Positions 1-8,762 of a stretch of DNA of 64,000 nucleotides are shown here, one piece after another. Under the pieces are notes generated by a model, which saw only the letters and a program-made list of their open reading frames with translations, did not search any database and was not told the origin of the DNA. Position numbers and translations under genes: made by a program. Where the stretch lies: contig NC_080672.1 of assembly GCF_030247195.1 (NCBI RefSeq), positions 190,865,810 through 190,929,809 on the forward strand, in the 5' to 3' direction. Numbering within the stretch: position 1 is the first letter of the stretch; every line of letters starts with the position of its first letter. This DNA is from Topomyia yanbarensis. Taxonomy: Eukaryota; Arthropoda; Insecta; Diptera; Culicidae.

Positions 1-155
1 AGTTCCACTGCGATCCACAACGTCAAAACGGAACGGAATCGGAATGGAATTTCAGCTTATCTGGGCCCTAATTGGCCGTGGTTAAGCATTCATTTCCGTG
101 CGTCATCAAAGATTGCTTTATCCACCCCGTATCCAACTATAGAAAAGTTCAAGTG

Positions 156-735
156 CACGCAGAAAAAAAAATTGTAAGTTCAATAAAATTATGCATTAAA
201 TTCAATAAATTAAATTATTGGTCGGGAGACAATAAAATTATTTATTGAATTCAATAAAATTTATTTATTGTTTCAATAAAACAAAATTATCGTTCCGTTT
301 TTCAATAATTATTTTATTGAAATTAAAAGAAAATTATTGATACTAAAAATGTATTTATTGAAAGCAAAAATTTGTTGTTGTTTTAATAAAAAAATATTTT
401 CAAACCAATAAGTTTGTTTGTTAAAGTGATAAACAATAAATGATTGGATTCAATAACACATATCTTTGGTTTAAATCTCGACAAACATATGATTACGGCC
501 TAAAAGCCAACTGTCAAAATCCACTTTGAATGGAAATTCCAGACAAACCGTTACACGCCAATCACAGATGTTGATAATAAACGAAAGAGAAAAGTTTTCT
601 CTTTCATAAACTGTTGTGAACTGTGTTCGACTAGTAACGGTTTGTCTGTAATTTCCATTCAAAGTGGATTTTGACAGTTGGCTTTTAGGCCGTAATCATA
701 TGTTTGTCGAGAAATATGCTAATTTTTTCTGCGTG
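156..735. repeat. AT-rich inverted-repeat element with CACGCAG ends, carrying a nested MITE
   Basis: The segment begins CACGCAGAAAAAAA and ends TTTTTTCTGCGTG, a short terminal inverted repeat. The interior up to 476 is built from many ATTGAA and CAATAAA motifs in both orientations, which makes it foldback-prone. The right half is displaced by the CTCGAC-type MITE at 477-711. Similar CAATAAA-rich DNA recurs near 5160-5460 and 14975-15250. It has no coding potential. I call it a non-autonomous DNA element; its superfamily cannot be told because no clear target duplication flanks it. Confidence 0.55.
477..711. mobile_element. MITE, CTCGAC family, copy 1
   Basis: A 235-bp foldback element. Its first ~80 bp (CTCGACAAACATATGATTAC onward) are repeated in reverse complement at the right end. 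It is flanked by a 4-bp duplication AAAT (473-476 and 712-715). The same family occurs at 14734-14968 and 44736-44928, each with a different exact 4-bp duplication. It has no ORF of its own; the apparent reading frames follow from the palindrome. Confidence 0.88.
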
Positions 736-821
736 TGCTGAAGACAATACAAACGAAAGACACCTAGGATGTGGAGACTATTTTCGCCCTATTTCTATTA
801 TCGCCCATTTGAAGCCGTTAG

Positions 822-1238
822 CACAGAGAACAGACGTCCATCTTCAGCATTCAACTTGTGTAAAATCTCTAACGGTTTCGAAGGTAGTTTGGATATCTAA
901 ACCAGGTGCGCTACTGTCGTCATGTTTTTTTGTGGCTGAGTGCGACAGAATTGATAGCGGTTATTCCTCTACCCAGTCAAACTAATCCAGAACCGATTCG
1001 GACTTCCAGCATGCATTCCAGCTCAAATGCATCAACCGATAGAGTCGGAATCGGTTGTTTTCTTTGAGCAAGATTCCATACTGAATCCATCCAGGATTTC
1101 GAACCGGTTCCGGAATGGATTTGACGGATAGTTGGGATAGGTTGGTGTGGCGGCGCTAGTGTTTTTCGTATATTAATTCAAATGTTTACACACGTTTTTT
1201 AAATATTTTTGTTCGATCATGGATGTCTGTTCTCTGTG
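822..1238. mobile_element. MITE, CACAGAGAACAGAC family, copy 1
   Basis: A 417-bp element with short terminal inverted repeats CACAGAGAACAGAC...GTCTGTTCTCTGTG. It is flanked by a 7-bp duplication CCGTTAG at 815-821 and 1239-1245. The copy at 7345-7760 is the same sequence in the opposite orientation. The interior carries GAACCGGTTC-like palindromes but no coding sequence. The ends resemble those of the CACAGACTAACAGAC family nearby, so the two probably share a transposase source. Confidence 0.88.
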
Positions 1239-1245
1239 CCGTTAG

Positions 1246-1679
1246 TTAGAGCAGTGTCTGCCATCTTTGTTCAACGCATTGGCTCAAATGGTAGTGCGGA
1301 AATAGAAGCATTCGATTCGAGTTTCAGTGGCGCTCAAACAGAAGCATTTCCCCATTTTCAGGACATTTTTGTTATTATATTGGTTCTTGGGAACGAAGCA
1401 AGGATACTGATGCCAATTTATGCGCATTTCAACGATTATAGGCTGCGTAAATAATAGAATAGTATGGCGCCCTCCCTAATAGGACCAAAATTAGGTCATT
1501 ACCCTATACAAAGATTGCTCATTTCAGTCTACAAGCCATATCCTTTGCTGTATCAAGAAGTTGTAACCTCATAAAGCACCTTAATTAGTCATCGTCAGTA
1601 AATAGTCGAGTTGTGCATTGTAATATTGTTTTCTTCAGGCCCCCCTTTTTGTGTCTGCATCGTTGACTCATAGTTACAT
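1246..1679. other. No recognised feature
   Basis: I see no conserved coding sequence, RNA gene or clear repeat here. The short open frames lack any family signature. Confidence 0.5.
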
Positions 1680-1974
1680 CACAGACTAACAGACATAACA
1701 CTCAAAAACAAAGCTTCGCCCGCTTTAACGGTCATTTTAAATATATTTGTAGTTGGGACTGTGGCCACATTTGAAATTATGGCGCCACTGACATATGAAA
1801 TCCCACATATGGGATAGACCACTAGTGAAAAATTGTTCCCAAACCTGAGGGGTAACCCACCAGTAAATGAGTGATTAGGACTGTGAATAAAAGGTGGAGC
1901 TAGTGTTCTGGGAAAATTGTTGGATCGATGTTTTTTAGGGAATTCCCTCATAGTGTTATGTCTGTTAGTCTGTG
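1680..1974. mobile_element. MITE, CACAGACTAACAGAC family, copy 1
   Basis: A 295-bp element with terminal inverted repeats CACAGACTAACAGACATAAC. It is flanked by a 7-bp duplication GTTACAT (1673-1679 and 1975-1981). Further copies lie at 3241-3536 (opposite orientation) and 21002-21295. The bases just outside the 7-mer differ between the two sides, so the duplication is 7 bp and not 8. Confidence 0.9.
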
Positions 1975-1981
1975 GTTACAT

Positions 1982-2382
1982 GTCGAAATTAGCGTTACGC
2001 CATCGACTAATCCATTAAAAGCTACCACAGTTCATTCGCTCATGTGCACGTGCAGCTCTGGTTTCATTTGTAATCCGTTCACTTAATGTACACCGAAACC
2101 CGAAAGTATGATTCGTCCTTAACATTGCTTCGGTCGTTAGCGAGGTTCCTTTTGAACCATCGCATAGGGGAATTAAAGCGTCATTTAACTGTCAAAGAAA
2201 AATCAGGTAACTCCTCACACCAACGAGAATCGCATTTGATTTGCACCATACGCGCGCATGTTAGTCGGAATGAGAAAGGTTACGTTTCGTGCAGGGAGAG
2301 ATACTTGTATATGGATGTCTCGAGCGAGAGAAGAGCGTGGAGGTTAAAATATCTCAGAAAAAACACTTACACACTTAAAATC
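1982..2382. other. No recognised feature
   Basis: A 122-codon open frame spans 2086-2454 on the plus strand, but it shows no family motif and runs into a MITE end at 2383. I regard it as chance. Confidence 0.45.
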
Positions 2383-2601
2383 CATTACCTACCAGTAGGT
2401 AATTTTAATTTGGTGTCCTTATTTCACTGCCGGAAAACGAGGGAGAGGGAATGATTTTTTTACTCAAAATTAATGGGATGAAGTTTAGTCGGCTTTGGTT
2501 AATATCTCATTGTTTTTGGGTAAATTTGGACTCCCTCTCTTTCGTTTTTCGTTGGAGGAAGTGGGATGCACAGATTTAAAATTACCTACTGCTAGGTAAT
2601 G
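2383..2601. mobile_element. Small MITE whose terminal repeats are themselves palindromes
   Basis: The left end (CATTACCTACCAGTAGGTAA) and right end (TTACCTACTGCTAGGTAATG) are inverted copies of each other over about 29 bp. Each end is also self-complementary (TTACCTAC..GTAGGTAA). Total length is about 219 bp. No target duplication is evident. The interior is non-coding. Confidence 0.6.
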
Positions 2602-3240
2602 CAAGTTTTCTGTGTACCAAAATCTTCATAATTTGCATATTTTCCGTGGACCTACCACATTTTAACCATAAAAAACCGATAATAGATATTTCGAAAATGC
2701 TTCTCAGTCGAAATTACCACCGTTTTCAGTCGGTTACCATCCATAAATACTCTATTGAAAAACGTAAATATTAAGCGACTATCGTGAAGGTGATGATAAG
2801 TTTTCGTTATTGTGCGCTCGTTTCATGTTGAACTGACAAAAAGATTGCAAAATATGATTCGAGACTAATTAATTGGCAACATTATTAAGAAAATACTAAG
2901 CTTTTCATATAGTAAATGCTTTAAATCCCGTGCTGAAAAATGTGAATAAAATGCGCGATATTGGTTTACATATCTCTGACTTTTCTCCAAACTTTTGTAG
3001 ATGGCACCTCAGTACACTTGAATGTCGCATTTGTCATGATTTGCGTTTGTCGACCAAAGCGTTCTGGCATTTTAAACCGGTTTCATATCTAAAGAACAAG
3101 ATTTAAATTTTATTTTTGCAACCCAAAAATATTTATGAAGTAATTTAACAATTTTGTTGAAAAGTACAGTAAATCGTCCCTGTCTCTACATAATATTTTT
3201 TGTGGAACTAATATGCGAGTACTGGCAGTGAACATCATAC
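2602..3240. other. No recognised feature
   Basis: AT-rich DNA with no coding or RNA signature that I can support. The last 7 bases (ATCATAC) are the left target duplication of the next MITE. Confidence 0.5.
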
Positions 3241-3536
3241 CACAGACTAAAAGACATAACACTATGAGGGAATTCCCTAAAAAAACATCGATCCGACAAT
3301 TTTCCCAGAACACTAGCTCCACCTTTTATTCACAGTCCCAATCACTCATTTACTGGTGGGTTACCCCTCAGGTTTGGGAACAATTTTTCACTAGTGGTCT
3401 ATCCCCCATATGCTTGTTCATATGTCAGTGGCGCCATAATTTCAAATGTGGCCACAGTCCCAATTACAAATATATTTAAAATGACCGTTAAAGCGGTCGA
3501 AGCTTTGTTTTTGAGTGTTATGTCTGTTAGTCTGTG
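3241..3536. mobile_element. MITE, CACAGACTAACAGAC family, copy 2
   Basis: A 296-bp copy in the opposite orientation to copies 1 and 3. It is flanked by the exact 7-bp duplication ATCATAC (3234-3240 and 3537-3543), preceded by C on one side and G on the other. The open frames in it are antisense or shadow reads of a non-coding element. Confidence 0.9.
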
Positions 3537-3543
3537 ATCATAC

Positions 3544-4140
3544 ACACTTTAGAAAGGATTGATTGGCTTGCTTCGACACCAGTCTGGCTTTACCGAACCT
3601 TAACATGGGTGGTAACATTAAAACTTACGAATGACAATGACTTATACAAAGTATGTAGTTTTTATATTTGCCGAGAAGGTGATATATTAAACTATGAACA
3701 TAACAGTGAATTTTCAAAGTTCATCCATAAACTACATTGCCCGCTACCTATACTTGAAATGATCCTAGCATGAGAATTGGGATAAAGTCTTAAAGATCAA
3801 GGCGAAACAATATCTGCATCCTTTTTGACCAGAATCCACCTGTTTCCATTTGGACTGATCAGTGATGTGCAGCAGTAGATAGATCTTATATGCCAACGGA
3901 AATTGTTTTCGAACCGGTTTCAGTAACATCATCCTTACATTTAGGAGAATTGCCGAGTCGATTCGTCGTCAGGGCCGTCGAGAGCCGCGTCGGGCCCCAA
4001 GGATTGTATTACTGCAGGGCCCTTTCAAATCTAAGCCCTCTGGTTCAGTATGAGTTAGTACCTCTTTAGCCATGAGAAACTCGTGAATGTGAAGGATTGG
4101 GGAAGTGGTAAGATTAGGGGTAACCCAAGAAACAATTTGG
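3544..4140. other. No recognised feature
   Basis: A 79-codon open frame at 3534-3773 begins inside the MITE end and has no recognisable domain. The rest is unassigned. Confidence 0.45.
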
Positions 4141-4620
4141 AAACAACTGTAAGACTATTTACTGAATAAATTCCTAATAAAAGCAACCTATGCTGAATAA
4201 ACAGTATTGCTGAACTATGTTATGAACACTAGTTTTATCAGTAAATTAAAACACTGTTATTCAAAATCATTAAATGTGTTGAAATATCGGTCAAATAAAC
4301 GTGCCTATGGCTAGTTGCAGCACGACTATTCAAATTGTATGTTATACCTGAACCATATGCTGAATAAATGTTTTTCTACCTGCTTTAGGTACCTCAATAC
4401 AAATGCTATTAAATTGCTGATAAGACTCTGAAAAAATGTTAGTCCAATCAATCAAAAATATACTGTTCAGCATGCTATTTTTCTGAACTACATACTGAAT
4501 TAAACAGCATTCAGCAGAACTGATTACTTCTGTTCAATTGATACGTGCTAAATAAAATGCTGAAAATTGTCATATGCACTTTGTAAACATTGCCAGCGAT
4601 ACTCTGGCTCGTATTAAAAA
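4141..4620. repeat. CTGAATAAA-rich degenerate repeat
   Basis: The motif TGCTGAATAAA and variants (CTGAACTA, CTGAATTAAA) recur every 30-60 bases. A similar GCTGAACAA / GCTGATTAA-rich tract lies at 16800-17170. Both look like remnants of one dispersed AT-rich family. I cannot define ends or a target duplication. Confidence 0.4.
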
Positions 4621-4659
4621 TCGAAAAATCGCTTGATGATTTTGTAAAAGGAATTCTAC

Positions 4660-4810
4660 CCAGTATAGCTCAGCCGGACAATGAGCCAGAATTCTAGCTG
4701 ATTCTAGTTAGTATTCCGACACCTGTGACACAACCGATGATTCTAATTAGAATCGTTCATTACCGGAACCGGAATACTAACTAGAACCAGCCAACAGCCT
4801 CATTTTCGAC
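4660..4810. repeat. Short inverted-repeat fragment (GGAATACTAACTAGAACCAGCC type)
   Basis: A tract reading ATTCTAGTTAGTATTCC is mirrored by GGAATACTAACTAGAA about 80 bp later, forming a hairpin. The GGAATACTAACTAGAACCAG motif recurs at about 44165, and a degenerate relative is near 12985-13035. It is probably a MITE remnant. Confidence 0.5.
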
Positions 4811-5160
4811 TGAACTTACTGAGTAGATTCGCAGTCTTGTTTCAGGACCAGTATGAGTGCACCTGAACTGTAAAAGTTTTATCATGCAAATGATGTCAAC
4901 TTACCCTCGTTCTCAAATAGGTGGTTTAAGACTATCAGCACCGGGCGTGGGTATAAGCTATTTACTAACCGTCATCATAACACGACACCGCACCGGCAGT
5001 TGGTAAACAGGTTGGGAAATGGAAACTTATCGTTTCGGTTTACAGCGAGTGTCTATATTTGGTAACTTCTTCCAACCGACGCCAACGTTGCTATTCGCAG
5101 AAAGGAGGCAAAACAAAGGAAAATGTAAAAAATAGGATCTCGCGATAAATGTTATGCAGA
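4811..5160. other. No recognised feature
   Basis: No coding, RNA or repeat signature that I can support. Confidence 0.45.
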
Positions 5161-5164
5161 AGTG

Positions 5165-5460
5165 TGCTGCGTGAATTTTGATTCGACTCGTGAAAGATTT
5201 TTAATTTAAATAAAATTATGGATTGAGCTCAATAAATAAAACTATCGGTTGTGAGACAATAAATTATTTGATTGAATTCAATAACATTTTTTTTAAAGTT
5301 TACAGAAATTAAAACAATTATTGAAATTAAAAGTTGTAACTTTAATGAAAATATACTTTCAAACCTCGATTCACACCAATTATTTTGTCGTTTGATACAA
5401 TGAACAGTATTTGTTTGTATTCAATTACCCACAGTCTTGATTATGCTGTTTGTTTTCTGC
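5165..5460. repeat. AT-rich CAATAAA repeat, second copy
   Basis: It is bounded by TGCTGCGTGAATTTT on the left and TTTTCTGCGTGG on the right. The interior repeats the GAGACAATAAA and TTGAATTCAATAA motifs seen at 180-300. It is a diverged member of the element at 156-735. Confidence 0.45.
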
Positions 5461-5964
5461 GTGGAAGTAAAAATTAGTGCATCTAAGCAGCTTGGATTGA
5501 ACTGGAAGATGTAGCATTATGTCAAGTTGGGCATGATGTGTCCCAGGATCCGATTGATGGGATGCTAGCAAGAAGCGGAATTTCATTGGCTTTGAAGCTT
5601 GTAAAAGCCCGAAAATTTTTATATGTGGAGGCCAATACGAAAGCTAATGATAGTGTCCAACGAAAATCGAAAATCGCTGCGAACAAATGGTGATGATTGT
5701 TGGGGACTGTGGAAACTAAGATTCGAGAAGAAAGAAAATGCGTGTATTTTTCTCGCGCCAAGTTTTTAATTCAGGACCAGTAGTAAAAAGATCACAACGA
5801 TAATGGTTTATCACGCACACTGCAGCGCTTAGTTCAAAAACGCTGGATTTAATTGCTAATAGGTACGCATGGCAAGACACAGATCACACCTGTTACATCA
5901 TCACCATCTCATTTCATCCGGTGGTTCATCATATTTTCGAGGGATAATATTGTGTTGTGGTGAA
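5461..5964. other. Unassigned DNA
   Basis: The minus-strand frame at 5522-5761 (79 codons) shows no known motif, and the plus strand is interrupted by stops. Nothing can be assigned. Confidence 0.4.
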
Positions 5965-6238
5965 CAGTCGTGATTCGCTGGCTGGACACTTTTTAACTGG
6001 ACCGCTTTTTAGTTGGACCTCCGCTAGTTGGATGTCCAACTAAAAAGCATCTGAACGTCAAAATCTCGTGCCAAATTTACTTTGACAATCAATCTGACAA
6101 TATTTAGAGATAAGAACAGATGCATTTACACTGCCAACATCTTCTTTGGAGAGTTTTTGACATTTGTCAGTCGGTCCAACTAGCGAATCAAATTCGTTAG
6201 TTGGACAACGCTGTGGCCCAACCAGCGAATCACGACTG
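5965..6238. mobile_element. MITE with CAGTCGTGATTCGCTGG ends (Tc1/mariner-pogo like), copy 1
   Basis: A 274-bp element with inverted ends CAGTCGTGATTCGCTGG...CCAGCGAATCACGACTG. Inside are further inverted TTGGAC/GTCCAA motifs. The right side is followed by TA; the left dinucleotide has changed to AA. The copy at 46296-46573 keeps TA on both sides. TA duplication together with CAGT-type ends fits the Tc1/mariner group. Confidence 0.8.
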
Positions 6239-6539
6239 TATACTACCCAAGATCGCTTATTTGCCCCGTTTTCTATGGGATTTCCTATCTTCATGGGACT
6301 GACTTGCGATCATAGGCAGTATAGTGAAATGCATGAACGTGAATGCACTTGGAATTCAATTCACTTAGTCTGTAAATAAGGGGAGGGCGGGAGTAGACGG
6401 GGTTGGGTTGTTGTACTTAACTTATAAAAATGATATTTTTAATACATTTTAACATTTCTAATATTGTTCTTAGAAATAGTAACACGAAATGTTAATTAAC
6501 TTTTTGGTTCAGTGTATTCCTACCGATTAGTTGTTTACA
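6239..6539. other. No recognised feature
   Basis: Unassigned sequence between the MITE and the presumed 5' region of the CR1 element. The exact 5' end of that element may lie in here. Confidence 0.4.
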
Positions 6540-6707
6540 TCAATCGCTCCAACTATTTTTACTTTTTGACGAGATTTGTGAAGTTTTTATCGTTGTTTGT
6601 CGTGTTAATCGGCTCAGTGTTTTGTTTTTAACATTGTTATTGTGCAGTGTGAAAGTGTCTCCTGTTTGCTTTTGTGTTGCGAAAAAATCAGCGAAGAACG
6701 TAACTGA

Positions 6708-8085
6708 GTGAACTTCTGTGACTTAACCACCAAAACTTTCCACCGAACGCAGCACCATCTATATTTCATTGTTCGCATTCTCAGATCGGCACGCATTGCA
6801 TGCGATCACTGCGTGAAAACCATCAAATCGGATGACGACTTTATTGAATGTATGGGTTTTTGCAAAAATGTGGTACATATGCAATGTGGGAAACAACTTA
6901 ACAAGCCGTTTTTGAAAAAACTTGCGGAAAACCCAAACTTATTTTGGATGTGCAATGAATGTGTCAAGCTGATGAAGTTTGCTCGCTTTCGCGACACCGT
7001 TTCTTCACTACGATGTGTTATCGCTGCTATCGCTGGGAAAACGGATGACGTCTGTGCTTAACTAAAGGCCGAGTTATCCAAAAATAACCAGCAAATTTCG
7101 CGCCTGGCTAGAAAGGTTTCAACAGCTACTCCAGTCCGGCCAAACTCCGGTACCTCCTCAGAAACGTCGTCGCGAGGATGGCCCTGATCCGAGCAATATT
7201 CTTGTTGGTGGTCGAAAGCTAGTCGATAATAGCAACATTGTTGCGGTTCCACCTCCCGCGCCGTTGCTCTGGATGTATCTTTCCCGCTTTCATCCTAGCG
7301 TTAGCAAAGAGACTGTCGAAAAAATGTCAAAAGAAGGACTAAATCACAGAGAACAGACATCCATGATCGAACAAAAATATTTAAAAAAACGTGTGTAAAC
7401 ATTTGAATTAATATACTAAAGCACTAGCGCCGCCACACCAACCTATCCCAACTATCCGTCAAATCAATTCCGGAACCGGTTCGAAATCCTGGATGGATTC
7501 TGCATGGAATGTAGCTCAAAGAAAACAACCGATTCCGACTCTATCGGTTGACGCATTTGAGCTGGAATTCATGCTGGAAGTCCGAATCGGTTCCGGACTA
7601 GTTTGACTGGGTAGAGGAATAACCGCTGTCAATTCTGTCGCACTCAGCCACAAAAAACATGACGACAGTAGCGCACCTGGTTTAGATATCCAAACTACCT
7701 TCGAAACCGTTAGAGATTTTACACAAGTTGAATGCTGAAGATATACGTCTGTTCTCTGTGACTAAATTGTAACGAGGAGATAAAGGTTATTCCGCTTGTT
7801 AAAAAAGGCATAGACGTCAGTACTTTGAACTTCATATCCTTCAAAGTTGGAGTTCACCCAAAGTACCGTGATGCAGCTCTTAATCCTGACACATGGCCGC
7901 AAGGCATACTGTTCAGGGAATTCGAAGACAGCCGTACCCAGAACATTTGGAGCCCGCCGACTGATTTTCCACCGCCTCCAGAAGAAGCATGTACCTCTCT
8001 AATGCAACCCGGCCCATCAATGGTCCTGCAGAGGACTCCGCAACGATTGACCATGCCACTATACCAAGCCACACCGCCCTTGTGA
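6708..8085 (+). pseudogene. CR1 ORF1: PHD-finger nucleic-acid-binding protein, broken
   Basis: The N-terminal part shows a full Cys4-His-Cys3 PHD-type zinc-binding pattern (CDHC, CMGFC, HMQC, CNEC) spread over about 55 residues. CR1 ORF1 proteins are thought to bind element RNA. After it come a TAA stop (7059-7061), a frameshift near 7148, then PPQKRRRED and a conserved WMYLSRFHPSV block typical of mosquito ORF1s. A MITE (7345-7760) interrupts the frame after the residues EGLN. Removing the MITE and one 7-bp duplication restores a continuous frame through NEEIKVIPLVKKG to FREFED. The open frame then runs on to 8085. No in-frame ATG lies upstream of the PHD finger, so the native start appears lost. 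Confidence 0.8.
7345..7760. mobile_element. MITE, CACAGAGAACAGAC family, copy 2, nested in CR1 ORF1
   Basis: A 416-bp copy, reverse orientation relative to 822-1238. It is flanked by the exact 7-bp duplication ACTAAAT (7338-7344 and 7761-7767). Because it sits in a coding frame whose continuity returns when it is removed, its boundaries and duplication length are independently confirmed. Confidence 0.93.
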
Positions 8086-8103
8086 AGGAGTATCGATGCC
8101 GAT

Positions 8104-8762
8104 CGCATACTGGGATGCAACGCAGTTGGTACTATGGAAGCCCTCGATCCCCCCGCTACAGTCGAGCCCTTGCCGCCAGCGTTCATCAGTCGTCCCGGTC
8201 CTGTATGTGTGGGTGGGGAAAAAGTCTTCCAAGCCGCCTTTCTCGCAAGTATTATAAAAATAGTAACGATACAACGGTTGAACCGATTCACGCTTCTAGC
8301 TCATCGTACGACTCTCGCCGCAAGCTGCTACCACCCCGTTCCTGCTCTCCGCATTCCGCCATCGGGTTCCAACGCATACTGGGACGCACCGCAGTTGGCA
8401 CTATGGAAGCCCTCGATCCCCCCGCCACAGTCGAGCACTTGCAGCCAGCGATCATCAGTCGTCCCGGTCCTGTGTGTGGGATGGGTGAAAGGGTCTTCCA
8501 ACCTGCCGCAAATGGCAAGTATACATCTGTTCCGAACACTTCAAGCGCTGATGTATTCTTCGCTTCCAGTTTTTTGCCTTTTGCTCCGACATCTTGTTAT
8601 CAGATGCCAACCATTTATCTCGACGACGACGATAGTCGTATTTAGGGGCGCGACGCAGTTGATTCGGGGTGCCTCGAATCCCTCACCACAGTCGACCAGG
8701 CGACCGTGAACCGTTCCGATACTGTTCGTGGGATTGACGAAAGGATCTTCCTACATGGCAAC
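8104..8762 (+). repeat. Three ~265-bp imperfect tandem repeats in the CR1 inter-ORF spacer
   Basis: The landmark CGCAGTTG occurs at 8121, 8390 and 8654 (spacing 269 and 264). In each unit it is followed by a CCTCGA..CC motif, then CAGTCGA, then a GGG(T/A)(T/G)GA..AA..(G/A)TCTTCC block. The first two units are close copies; the third is more diverged and ends directly at the ORF2 start codon. The units are open in several frames but these are not conserved as protein. The spacer may act in ORF2 translation, which is inference only. Confidence 0.75.
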
